Shown piece by piece: positions 41,107 through 51,690 of a stretch of DNA of 51,747 nucleotides. The position numbers and the translations under genes were made by a program. A model generated the notes under the pieces. The model was not told the origin of the DNA, searched no databases, and saw nothing but the letters and a program-made list of their open reading frames with translations. Origin of the DNA: Perkinsus olseni (taxonomy: Eukaryota; Perkinsozoa; Perkinsida). Location: the NCBI GenBank assembly GCA_013115125.1, contig JABANN010000220.1, positions 1 through 51,747 of the forward strand. The letters run 5' to 3'. Each line of letters opens with the position of its first letter. Position 1 is the first letter of the stretch.

Positions 41107-41409
41107 GTTCCTATTATTATTAATATAGCGTGGATACATGAGTCCACTTGGCGCCAACAGGCTGCCATAAACGTTGGTATTGATATCGGGCCGTGCAGTC
41201 CCCTCAACGTATTGTATGATAATCAGTGTTTCTCTCATTCTGTTATTTTGTCTCCTTCTTGGCCGAGTGAGGGCGTCGAAGCCTTCGACTACTTATTATC
41301 AACTGTTCGACGATATACGTTTTAGTACCACTCATTCCTCGAGTGTCGAACTTATCATCATCAAGGACAGCAACCCCACTTAGTATTGGTTAGGACTTAC
41401 GACGCTGCT

Positions 41410-41500
41410 GTCCCCCCTACTGTACAGAAGAATCTCGTGATAAATGTGATTCACGATCCACAACGGTTAGCCCCATTCCGGCAACAAGATAGAAGTATCT
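41410..41500. repeat. Dispersed repeat copy B2
   Basis: Matches 37565-37640 in order: ACTGTAC, CTCGTGATA, CCACAACGGT, CATTCCGGCAACA. The two copies flank the orphan secreted-protein gene. Confidence 0.5.
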
Positions 41501-41599
41501 TTGGTTCACCAGTGGGAGGGGTTGAATCTCTCGTTTGTATACTCGAGGGTTTTGTATTCAAACTTTTCGATGAAGAGTCGCACCAAGCATTGAGCACTT

Positions 41600-41980
41600 G
41601 GTGATGTAACACTAAGTATGATACCTTGATACTGGCACATCATAGAATACAATGGAAACGAATAATTCCCGTCGCGGAGTAGGACTCCTCTGGATAGCAT
41701 GCTGCTGTCCTTGAACTCGAAGGAATGAACGCAATCAAGATATGATTGTGGGAAAGACTTATCTTGTACAGAAAAATTAATGTTGGGTTCCACTAGCGCT
41801 AAGCTGTAGATACCAAATCCTTATCACAAACTGGTCACAAACTGATTAGGCGGGAGTAGCGGCGGAATCTCCAACAGAGATCTCAATAACAAATTAGGCA
41901 GATGACGAAGGATCGGTGGCGGCACGTGAGATATTATGCCGTGAAGTAATACCTCGAGTGCCCACGCTCGCACGCAGCCC
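41600..41980. repeat. Duplicated segment, copy C1
   Basis: Collinear with 42690-43060: GATACTGGCACATCATAG.. versus GATACTCGCACAACATAG.., and GATTAGGCGGGAGTAGCGG in both, followed by TCTCCAACAGAGAT in both. About 1 kb apart, same orientation. Confidence 0.65.
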
Positions 41981-42689
41981 ATGCATCGGGCGAGATGATG
42001 TGACCAGCCGTGTAGTGGTTGTTGATTGCCACGACTCGTACTGAGTTATTGAGGGCACTCAATCTTCAATCTAACTTTATAAGTATAGGTAATATAACTT
42101 ACATCAGCACTACGCTGAGGTAGTAGCTCGAGAGATACCCACAAGTAGACGTGATCACAATCTCATCACAGCCGTAAGTGTCAACGAATCAATGCCGATG
42201 CAACGGTTAACCGTGTCACTGCAGGCAACGAGCCTAGTGTTATCATGGATCGCTTATGCATGCTGTTGGAGTTGGAGGAGACTCCGATAGGAAGAGCGGA
42301 TGGTTGAGTACTGGTACACTGCGCCGCAAATTCGAGGAATCTTTTTTCTCGAGTGGTTCAGTGGTTCGAGTGGTCCGACCATCATTGTCGTTCGAAAGCG
42401 AAGTTGCAGCACTTCTCATCATGATGCTCGACGGCATAGCCATAAGCATAGATTGGGAATGGGAGCACGCTTCGGAGGTCTACCAGGCTCAGGAGAATCA
42501 GATAGTAGCCGCAGTGTGGCGTTAGAACCGAACCGGTACAACTCGGAGTTCAGGTCTCAAACGAAGCCCATTCCTGACGTAGCGAAGTCTCCAGTTACGA
42601 CTGGTATACTTCAATAAGCGGTTGGGCGCCTACTCTTTCCCAGACGCTACCCGTGCATTGATTAGTGTTTCAGAATTTCGGCGAAGAGC

Positions 42690-43060
42690 GGTAGCCTGTG
42701 GGACGTACTCGGTAACGTAACAGGAAGTGAAGTACTCTGATACTCGCACAACATAGCATAGAATAAAAGTGAGCCTCTCGCATAGGAGTGGTGGACAAGG
42801 ACTCTTGTTGTCTCGGCTGAATGCATCCCGAGCGGCATACCCTTAGCATGACAGCAAGTGTCAGTTTACAGTACGTGAGAAATGACGGTCGTGGTGGTCA
42901 GACAGCACCGATGAGGAAGGGCTCGGGCTGCCGAGATTAGGCGGGAGTAGCGGTCGAGTCTCCAACAGAGATACCGAGGACGCTTTATGTGGATCGTGGG
43001 GGATCGGCAGCGGTCGGGCTGATGGCAGCCCGTGGATAACATAATTGCCCTCAGCCATCA
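42690..43060. repeat. Duplicated segment, copy C2
   Basis: Second copy of the segment at 41600-41980. It overlaps the predicted 3' end of the second coiled-coil gene, so the duplication may have copied that gene's tail, or the gene's tail may be built from a repeat. Confidence 0.6.
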
Positions 43061-46000
43061 ACGTACCTCTATTCGTGTCAGCTCCAGTGGGGTCCCCTCG
43101 ACGCTCTGCTGAATAGGTTATCGACGACTCACGCGCATGAACTGACATCTTCGGTTTCGGAAGTGCCTAGCCTTAGATGAAGCTAGTGCATCGAGCTTCA
43201 CTTACCGATGTGATGCGACCAGCGGCAGGCCTCTCTGCTGTCGGATCCTCTCCGGATTCAACAAGTACCTGACGCTACTAGCGTTGCACGAAGCACCGAG
43301 ACGACATCGTGAGCTCACTGACGGCCGAGCATCCCCCACAGCCGCTTGGGCACCGTAAGAGTCATCTCTCCGTTGTAGTGCCGCTCGCATTCTTTCCTTC
43401 TCAGCCGTCAATCGGCGTACCTTCGTACCGAATGGCCAGCATTGACTACTTCCTCTGTATGCTATCAACCTGGTCCAAGAGGCGCTCAAGCTGGCGTCTC
43501 TCCGTCGACAGCTGATCCGTCAGCTCAGCCACCCGAGCAGCCTCAGCGTTGTAGTCTTCGAGGGACATCGTGACCATCCGTCGGGCCTGCAACCCAAGCA
43601 GTCACCACTTCAACAATGATGTCCTACATAGTCGATGACATGCCGCTGGCTCCGGCCGAGGCTGGCCACAGTGGAAACCCTGTCCCCAAAGACTTCTCCA
43701 TACTCTGGCACCTCCACAGCCAAGCCCATCAACTCCAACCACGCCCTGACGTTGTCTCACACGCTTTTCAGCTTGTCCCTTGGCCAGCATATTTTCGGTA
43801 TTAATCTGATCTAGCTTTTCCACTGTAGATTGGAGCCTATCACACTCCTCTTGCAGGCCATGATGCTGTAGTGTTAGGAACTGTCTGAAAGCCATCAGCT
43901 CCGCACCCTTCCCCCCATCACCCGCGATAAGTCCACCTCTGTGATGACTCTTGCTCAACTGCTGCCTTCAAGATTCCCATCTGTTCCGTAGCCGAGGACA
44001 GCTTCTCATTGGCTTCTTCCAGCTCGTATGACAGCTCGTCGCGCTCGATTATCACGGAGGCCAGCTCGGCCGACTTTCTGTCTACCTAAAAGATGATACG
44101 AGCAACGCCCTGTAACTACGGCACTCCTCACACGTTGGCACAGACTGGACAACTCTAGCTTCAGATCCTTCACCCTCCGTCGGAGTTCCTCCACTTGCCG
44201 CCGAGTTCTACGAGACAGCCAGAGAGGTCGTTTCTCCCAACAAGCCACCCAATAGGGAAACAAGGACTCGTACGGCAAGGGTTGAATCGACTAGACCGGT
44301 CACAGACCCACACTTCCACTTCCTTCTCAGCAGCCTCCGCCCTAGACTCTAGCCTCTGACACCTCTCCTCCGCGCTGCGCAGAGCCGCTGAGGCCTCATG
44401 CAGCTCCTGGTCCTTTCCTCGTAACTACACTTACCACCTTCCCGATAAGTTTCCCAACAGTACCACCATCAACTCACCAACTTGCGTGTTTCGATGAGCT
44501 GCTCTCTCCGCTTACTAAGCTCCATCTCCGCTTTCACTGCGAAGCTTTGATCGCGGATTGACTGGTGCTGCAAGGACTCCGTACTAGCACTCGACCTGAT
44601 GGGCGCTCTCCGGAGCTGCATCTCAGGAGCCCCGGAGGCCTCACAGTCGTTTTTCCTCTTTGGCCGTGTCAAGTAGCACTTCTAACTCTGATACCTTCCC
44701 TCTCTCTATTCTCAGCGTATCTTGGAGCTGCCGAACTCTGCCAGCTTCAACCTTGGCAGCGGCAGTAGCGGTTTCGAGTTCCTTTTCGCCACGAGTGTTA
44801 AGGTACTCCAACTCAGCAATCTGACGGCGACGCTAAGAGGCAGCAACAACGAATGACGGACCCTTTTTTTCAAAACACGGGTCTCTCCTTCGACCGCCCT
44901 CCCTTGTCCGCCGGCTGCGAGCCGGCGGCTATTCCTCCTTTCTTCTTCCAATTCGTCAGTCAGTCGATCCACCTGAGGGACGCCCTAGTCACAATTAGCG
45001 ATCATCAGAGGTGGTTCGAGGAACCTCCGTCGATAAGGATGCCAACTCGGCTTCCATCACCCCAACCTTCTCACTGCCAATCCGCAGCAGCTCCACTTCA
45101 GCCTGTAGATCGGCGCACCTGCCGCATCGATCGCTCTCGTGAAGCCCTGACTTCAGGACCCACCGAGCCTCAGCTGCTTCCAACCGATTCCTCGTGAACT
45201 CCCTCTCGGCTATCAGGCTGATATCTGGCCGTGACATTCCGTGAGGTTAGAAGGGTTATCGACTAGTGACTATTGCCCGTATTAGGAAGCGAGTCTCAGT
45301 CCCCTACGCCTATCACCCATCAGCGCGTAACAAACTTCACGAGGAAGTCGGCAGAGACGCTCACCCTCGGCCTCCCTCTCCGCCCCCTTTCGTTGTCCTC
45401 GTGATCGTCCCCTCTCCTTCACTGCTATCGCCAGGTCCTCTTCCAACAGCTTCGCCTGACGCACGCCTCCCACCACGAGATTATCGAACCCCATCTCTCA
45501 GCTCCTTACCTGGGCTTGCAACCGAAGATTCTCTTGCTTCACGTCGGTCAGCTCTTTTGCCTCGCAAACTGCCTGGTGGCTACCTGAGCCTTCCACATTG
45601 TCAACGGAAACGGTGGAAAATTGGTCGAAGGAGACCTCACTCTCGAGTGCGTTTCGTCTGGAAGTACCCTCCATCGCCTGCCTCGACCGCCGACCCTCCT
45701 CCACCTCCGCCTGCAGTCGACTGGTCTGTCGTGTGAGCTCATCAGTAGCCCCAGCGGCCCGTGACGTTACTGCAGGAGGAGGGAAGGATGCAGAGCGAGC
45801 GATTATAGAGGCCTACTACCGAGGGAGCCCCCGTGCTCTACAACAGAGGAGGTATCTGACAAGGCATTTCGTCAGACCGCGTTTGGGGTGGCCCCTTTGA
45901 TGAGGCTTGCCTCACCCTCATGCTGCCCCGCGGCAGGAAGTTCTATGGTACTGGCCGGCGAGGCACTGCTGCAATGCAGCTGCTGCTGCTGCTGTTGATG

Positions 46001-46352
46001 ATGTCCACTTTCTCCGAATACCCTTCTCCTCATCAACTCGAGCTTCTCTCGGGAACCCGTACCGCTCGACGCGTACTTAGTCTCCGACGAAGACGTTACC
46101 CTCTGGATGGAGGCCTGGACCTGCCCAGACGCACGACGAAGGCTTTTCCGCAGAGTACGGCCGAACACTGACTGGTGACGGCGTCCGGGCCCTGACGACA
46201 TCATCTCCTCCACCCGATCCGGAACAGTAGTTCACACCCATAGCGGGAAGGGTTGATGCTGGTGACACGACCTGCAGAGACACCGTTGAGGTACTGGCGG
46301 ATTCTGAAGAACCCTCCCACCTGTACGCCCCCTCCCTTCTCTTGATCATCAA
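42861..46352 (-). CDS. Second long coiled-coil protein, function not recognised
   Basis: A run of short minus-strand exons, many with heptad character. MIKRREGAYRWEGSSESAST (candidate start, ATG near 46346) and a basic Ser/Gln-rich part (HHQQQQQQLHCSSASPASTI) come first. Then SEVSFDQFSTVSVDNVE, ELTDVKQENLRLQAQV, EREFTRNRLEAAEARWVLKS, CADLQAEVELLRIGSEKVGV, VDRLTDELEEERRNSRRLAA, AVKAEMELSKRREQLIETRK, RQVEELRRRVKDLKLELSSL, LQEECDRLQSTVEKLDQINT and RRLTAEKERMRAALQRRDDS. Exon borders were not all fixed. The 3' end is unsure: a last exon with LLETRPLLPPNLGSPSPSSS would stop at 42861 but lies in duplicated segment C2. Composition resembles the 8.4-11.9 kb coiled-coil gene but I see no close sequence match. 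No catalytic motif seen. Confidence 0.5.
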
Positions 46353-47324
46353 CCACGACCTCCAAAGGAGTTGGCCGCCGCCATCTCAGCTCTGGTCCGG
46401 CTGAGGCGTCTTTGACAATCGAGAGTGTCGCGTTCGGGTTTCCTCTAAGGAAGCACTCGACGTCTGCTTCAACATATCCTCCGCGTTACGGTGGTGTTGT
46501 GTTTCTCTCCAACGACTGCTGTCCGGAAGATGACACGGAGACTAATAGCTAGTACGCTACGGACTGGACTTTCATTTCCGACACTCCTAGAGATAACCCC
46601 AATCGAGATGGATCATTGATAGTTGGTTACGCATCAACCTACTCGATTCTACGGATGACGTGTAGACCCGAGGCTACCAATGCCAGTATCGAGCCGAACC
46701 CGGGTGGTGTCAAGCGACGTCGCGAACAGCAAAGGTGTTCCAATAACCCAAGATGATGATGACGATGAGGAGCTGATCACCTCCACTTCCCTCCACCCCT
46801 CCCCTGCCTCGCCGATTTGTGAAGGACAATCTCAATATTCAACGTCCTGTCTTTTCCACCATTGCCAAGTCCATCCTGGGCGGCCGAGGCAGCAGTGGCC
46901 ATCGACAAAACAACAACAATAACCGACTTCTTTCGCATGAGCTCCTCATCGAACGCTCTGACCCTGCTTACACTGCGGCAGGCGAGGCTACATCTGGGGG
47001 TTGGGTTGACTCAATGGGTAGAGATGGTACACCATTAGCATGATGCCCTTTCAGTTATACTTCTGCCCGTTCATAGAAAGTTGGTATGAGCGCGTCTGGT
47101 CCAATAGTATTAATTGACTACTCAGCACCACAGCTGGATGTGATCACTTTTGTCTTCAAGTAGAGAAGCAAGTGATGGAGACCCCTTCTAACAACAACTG
47201 TGTCGTATTATGATAGTCTCGACTGCCGCTGCCGTCGCGTCGTCATCATCCTCGCAACGACAACAGCAGATTTACGAGATCCTGCACTGCAAGAATGCCT
47301 TTGGCATACAATTAATAAATAATC
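46353..47324. other. Spacer with possible unrecognised exons
   Basis: About 970 bp. On the plus strand, 46750-47040 has stretches with coding look (QDDDDDEELITSTSLHPSPA; KDNLNIQRPVFSTIAKSILG in another frame) that could be two exons of a small gene, but no family and no firm start were found. Confidence 0.3.
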
Positions 47325-47942
47325 TTAATAAAGGACATCAACGCCGCTCCGCCTCATATCCCGCTCCGCAGCAGCACCCTCATCTCTGATGTGCTGTATC
47401 CTCGAACTCGGCCACGTCTCGAACTCTCCACTCCTCGACGTCTCCCTCTGCTTCTCGCCTCTCAGATAGCGTTCCCTCTCATCCAATGGCAGATACTGGC
47501 ACCTTTTCTCAGGCGACAGCCTTGCCCGATGCTCCTCCCTCGGAGACCTCTCACTCACACGCGTGACGTCCAAGGCTTCTTCGGTCTGTACCGCGCTATC
47601 CTCTAGCCGCGGCGGGAAGGCGGTGAAAATTTTCCCATCAGTCGAGGTAGTTTCATCTTTGGTATCATCAAATCGATCACCATGGCGCGCGCGATAACGC
47701 TTGTCTCTACAGCTTTTAATGAGACCTTTAAGGACGAGGCGCACCTCGTTGAAGGGAAGACTGTCAACTTCGAATTCTCGTTGCAGGAGGAGTTGGAAAT
47801 CATGAGTGGCGAAAATACACTCGGGGACGCCGACTTCACGCAGACGATCCGCGAACGACCAGGGCTGAAAGGAGATGAACCGTTCCGAACGGCATCGGCA
47901 TGGACGCTGTCGACAGCCGAAGACCGTGAGCAAGGTAGCCAT
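47325..47942 (-). CDS. Unrecognised charged protein, 3' exon(s)
   Basis: A 205-codon open frame with consistent composition, ending GVDVLY and TAA at 47325. It has PWSFADRLREVGVPECIFAT, HDFQLLLQREFEVDSLPFNE and VRLVLKGLIKSCRDKRYRAR, then a charged, probably disordered half (RVSERSPREEHRARLSPEKR, YLPLDERERYLRGEKQRETS). The true 5' end lies upstream: the first ~20 codons look intronic, and an exon DPLVERTYPIIRGFISGKIP with good splice borders (GTAAGT donor) sits at 48010-48095. The opposite strand also has an open frame here, but it is shorter and lacks continuity. No known domain. Confidence 0.45.
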   Translation of the reverse strand: MATLLTVFGCRQRPCRCRSERFISFQPWSFADRLREVGVPECIFATHDFQLLLQREFEVDSLPFNEVRLVLKGLIKSCRDKRYRARHGDRFDDTKDETTSTDGKIFTAFPPRLEDSAVQTEEALDVTRVSERSPREEHRARLSPEKRCQYLPLDERERYLRGEKQRETSRSGEFETWPSSRIQHIRDEGAAAERDMRRSGVDVLY

Positions 47943-48049
47943 AAGACGTTAAGCATGTAAGTGTAGCACAAAATAAGGAGGGTATTGTGACTGGTTGGAA
48001 ATGACTTACTGGTATTTTTCCACTGATAAATCCTCGAATTATAGGATAC

Positions 48050-48361
48050 GTCCTCTCCACAAGAGGGTCATGCATATGGTAGATGTCGCCGGTCTCCGAG
48101 GATGGCTGAAAGAAGGCAGAACCGATGCAGTCGATAATGATGATGATACAGGAGACCCATCAGGAGAATTCGCACAACTCTAGCTCCGATCGATCAAACG
48201 CTTTGACGCGCCCACAAGGCGACAGACAAGAGGAGAAGAATATGCTCAATCGGCGAGAGTAGAAGAATGTGTTGGGCGATGCCATGAGGAGAGAGCTGCT
48301 CGAGAGGCCTACCAGTCCGCCATCAACCGCCAAGCCATCAAATCGTTTGTTCTTCCGTGAT
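48050..48361 (+). CDS. Possible small plus-strand gene (3' exons)
   Basis: Two exons join in phase across a 54-nt intron (GTCGATAATG..AACTCTAG): MHMVDVAGLRGWLKEGRTDA then LRSIKRFDAPTRRQTRGEEY and CHEERAAREAYQSAINRQAI, ending KSFVLP and TGA at 48359-48361. The second exon has clear coding composition on this strand and stops on the other. The first exon overlaps a candidate exon of the 47.3-kb minus gene, so one of the two is wrong or they truly overlap. No family recognised. Confidence 0.38.
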
Positions 48362-48424
48362 TGCAGTGCTGCTGACATTCCTACTAATGTACTGTCAACT
48401 AAGAGTGGGCTGCCATATCCCGAG

Positions 48425-48462
48425 ACCGCAGGTTCGATTCCCACACCCGACAACTCAACCAA
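48425..48462 (+). other. T-arm-like core outside a defined intron
   Basis: GAGACCGCAGGTTCGATTCC then CACACCCGACA: a perfect B-box in the convergent space between the small plus-strand gene and the MATH gene. No 5' tRNA half upstream. Confidence 0.5.
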
Positions 48463-48511
48463 AAACCAAATCTATCAGCTCCTGCATGGTGACCATATAT
48501 AGAAATAGGTC

Positions 48512-50351
48512 TATTGTTGAAGGGACTGTCCACTTTCAAGCCTAAGGACCGTCTTCTTGCTGCCACCGTCTGTACCCGGAGCCGCATTCTTCAACTCCAG
48601 TCCGACTACGATTGAATCCTCATCTTTATTAATTTGTTCGGCCAACTCGCAGAACTCCGGAAGCCCCTTCCCCGCCGATCCATCAAACTAACACACGAAC
48701 CATCTCAAGTGAGAGACGTAGCGCTCCGGTTGGACCTTAGCCATGATCGGCCCTTTCCTGTATGATCCGACTATCAAGGTCACTACGATCTGGGTTCCCT
48801 CAGGACAGCGCAGATAGAGGCTACAGTAACCGTCCTGAGGAAAATAGCTACCCTGAAGAGAGAGTGAAGAATTACCTTTTTGGTGTTGGCGTTGCCGTTC
48901 GGATAGAATTCGAGAAGCATATCATGAATACCTGCATAATCGATCAGGCGATCGATAAAGGTCATTCCCCACCTGCTGCTGTGAAAATCGGACTATACAG
49001 ACTCGCTCCGCGCGGCGCCGCAGCTAGCCTTCGGGAGATCTTCGAAATCTTCCACTCGACCAAGGATACGTCGCGATTCTCGACCACCAACACTTCATGA
49101 CGCACCAGACTATTGAGTGACAGCCTATGAACCTGCGGACGTGGCATCAATCACAGCCAACTCGGACGAGTAGGTACTCTGCGACTTGCCTTGATCTCTC
49201 CTCGGCCCATCTCGTACACCCTGGACACGTCAATGATATCAACCCCAACAGTAACACTAAAATCAGGTACGATCGAGGAGAATTGGCGATGGACTTCAAC
49301 CTGTCAGCAGCTTGATCGATCTCCGCGTCCAGCAAACAGAAGTTTGAGTGACCATGGCCCATCCGAGAGTCGTACGTGTCTTCATCTGGGGCTCTGAGAA
49401 ATCATTCCGATTAAGCATCCGACCCTTCAAAAATATTCGCAAAAGCCGTCCAATTTCGATAGCTCATCGATTCCACCGGCCGGGGCCCACTACCTGTAAT
49501 GGTTTCCAACAAAAAGTTGGTATTTGATATTGGTCCCCTCAGGGCACCAAAAAAATACGGAACAGAAGCCGTCCAGTGTCGCGGTCTCTCGGCCTTGAGG
49601 AAAGAATTCCAACTGCATGTTGCGGATGCCGCAGGCAGAGAACTGACAGATGGCACTCCGTCCAGGGCGACCGCTCGAAGCCAATACTCTACCTCAGGAC
49701 TCCAAATGCTGACGTTCTTGGGACACACCTTCAGCTGCTCTCTAATACCTGTGCCAAGGCATGCGAAAGGTACCAGGAGGAATTCTCGGGCCCTCCATTA
49801 TCACCAGTAATAGTCCATTCCACCCTCCTGGTGAGGGGGTCAGTTCCAGCTTCCGTGACACCCAACTGCATAGTCAAATGTTCGTTCTCCATCCTCAATG
49901 CTGAACGCAATTCACACTCCATCATATCCCGCTTCGCTCCGCTGTTCACCGTCAATTCTATCCTTGAGCGTTTGAATCTCTCTATCTTGTCGCCGCATCT
50001 CTGCCATATGCTTCTGTTCGATATCGGCAATATGGGCGCCCAGCTCTGCGGGTCGACACAGTCTCCAGGGCGATGCCGGTAACCCTCCCTTCCCCTACGG
50101 TTAATCCGGTATTTCCAGTCATTCTCTGCCATACCGCCCTGCCGAGAGTAGCACGATCACCAACAGAAGAAGTACGAAATACAACTACCAAGTCCACGAC
50201 GACAGATGATGGCACGCGGTAGAGGATTGAACGTGGATCCACGGCACCGTTCGGCGTTCAATTTGTCATGCAGCCGACTCACACGACACCACTCCCACAC
50301 TACCACCCAGAGGGTGACATCCTCAGCACACTCCCTTCCTCGTCCCGACAT
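48512..50351 (-). CDS. Coiled-coil protein with two MATH (TRAF-like) domains
   Basis: An N-terminal coiled coil (ELGAHIADIEQKHMAEMRRQ, DREIQTLKDRID, LRMENEHLTMQ) is followed by MATH-type segments. The first has VEWTI, IRNMQLEFFPQGRETATLDG and FCSVFFWCPEGTNIKYQLFV. The second has VEWKISKISRRL, SLYSPIFTAAGIHDMLLEFY, DGYCSLYLRCPEGTQIVVTL, VGSYRKGPIMAKVQPERY and FDGSAGKGLPEFCELAEQIN, ending LESGQSLQQ with TAG at 48512-48514. MATH domains bind peptides and often oligomerise with a coiled coil, as in TRAF proteins and meprins. No RING, BTB or UBP domain is visible, so the partner is unknown. One intron is only 30 nt (GTCTCTCAC..GTGTTAG). The start is uncertain: ATG at 50351 (MSGRGRECAEDVTLW) is one choice, 50132 another. 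Confidence 0.65.
49893..49945 (-). repeat. Intron with AGCGGAGCGAAGCG motif, copy 3
   Basis: MATH-gene intron GTGAACAGCGGAGCGAAGCG..GTTCAG; removing it joins QTLKDRID to LRMENEHL in a continuous heptad. Same motif as in two EEP introns. Confidence 0.5.
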
Positions 50352-50563
50352 GGTGTGCCCGGGACACCCGATTCGTTTGAGTACGCGCACTCAAACCGAC
50401 ACCTCATCCCATGATCCACCCCACTCCCCCACCCTCCAGGTTCACTGCTCTGGTTTTAAACGACGCAAAGCTACATAGATTCCGATGATGGAGCGTGCAC
50501 TGCTAGGAAGTCGTTCACGTGTAATTGTCAACGTGGAGCCTCCGGATTACGAGTGTGCTTGAT

Positions 50564-50880
50564 TCACTCAGCACCACGGTCAGTTTCCGATCTCCGACGT
50601 TTCTTGGACTTCACAACGCCGAAATCAATAACCTGAACAAGAACATCGAATGACTGGGTCCCTTCCGAAAGAGCAAATTTGTGAGTTCTGGCTTTGTCCA
50701 GCATGAACAGCGCAAAGAGCTTACTATTTGAAATAAGACTGACTGCATGTATGCTCAGAGATATCAACGCAACAGTACGATGTACGCCACCCTCTCGCAG
50801 ACTCGACCATACAGCTGCTATACTGAGGTTACTCCCTTCTTAATCTCCTCGGAAAGGCCGAGCCTGTCTTCCGCCGTATC
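50564..50880 (-). CDS. Probable condensin kleisin NCAPH/Barren, C-terminal exons
   Basis: Exons DTAEDRLGLSEEIKKG, LYGRVCERVAYI and LFALFMLDKARTHKFALSEG then TQSFDVLVQVIDFGVVKSKK. The pattern (hydrophobic helix, xLLHLANExxLxLE, then D-LSDVLV) fits the winged-helix C-terminus of Barren, which binds the SMC4 head. The protein ends KSKKRRRSETDRGAE, a basic tail that could be a nuclear signal; TGA at 50564-50566. The upstream part would lie in or beyond 50881-51600, where I could not join exons. The match is short, so treat the name as tentative. Confidence 0.42.
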
Positions 50881-51610
50881 GAGCATGTTTGCCGCTGCCA
50901 AACTTGAAGTATTGATCTACTGAAGATAACTTCTAATTCATAATGCGCCGAATACCTCTCCGAAGCCTTTAGTGAAGGCTTCAGCGGCGTCGGCCATGAA
51001 TATTCCGGGGCTGTGTTCCACTCCTAGTCGGCTGCACCTTAGCTTAACGCCCGGAAGGCTGCTGTCACGGCCTCAGCGTTCTCGCTCATAGTGAGACCGA
51101 TGGCTAACGGCTTGAAATGGCCGGATTATTCAATGGTGCCCAAGACCAAGATCGGAATGCCGCACCAGCTTATCTCGTACGTATAGTCAACTGCCATCGT
51201 TGTTCCCTCAATCCCCTGCTGCATCATACCATATAGGCATCGCATCGTATAAGCTCAACCTTACTTTCGCAACTCCTTCACGAGTGTCACCATTTGCCCT
51301 CTCTCGTGCACTCAACATGATTATCATGTCATGATAGGAGCAGAAGATCCAATGAGCCATACACCATATACGCCGTATATTATACGGTATATGATATACC
51401 TGGGTTACCCAGGCTGGGTACATGGTATCGTAGAGCTCATAATAGGTCTTTGAGCTCTTATCGATCTCGTCTGCTTCACCACACTGCCGATAGGCCGGCT
51501 TCGAACACGTAACGTGCGACACACGGCACATTCTGATACTTTCCGCAATCCCTTGGGTTGAGCAGCGGCCGCTTAACCCAAGCCACTCAAGCCAGTAGTG
51601 CTACTTCGAG
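50881..51610. other. Unresolved right-end region
   Basis: Probably further 5' exons of the condensin-like gene (for example DKSSKTYYELYDTMYPAW around 51400-51470 on the minus strand), but no family match. An AT-rich palindromic run (ATACGCCGTATATTATACGG) lies at 51368-51388. Confidence 0.3.
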
Positions 51611-51619
51611 TTGAGGGGC

Positions 51620-51690
51620 AAGGGGGGGGGGGGGGTGGGGGGCCGGGGGGGGGGGGTAGCCGGCCGGGGGGGCCGTTGGGGGGGGCGAAT

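Larger units (their letters stand above)
41107..42860. other. Spacer with duplicated blocks
   Basis: 1.75 kb. No intact gene. It holds one copy of a duplicated segment (about 41600-41980, see the next entries) and a diverged copy of the 37.56-kb repeat (shared ACTGTAC, CTCGTGATA, CAACGGT, CCATTCCGGCAACA-type blocks at about 41410-41500). Confidence 0.5.
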
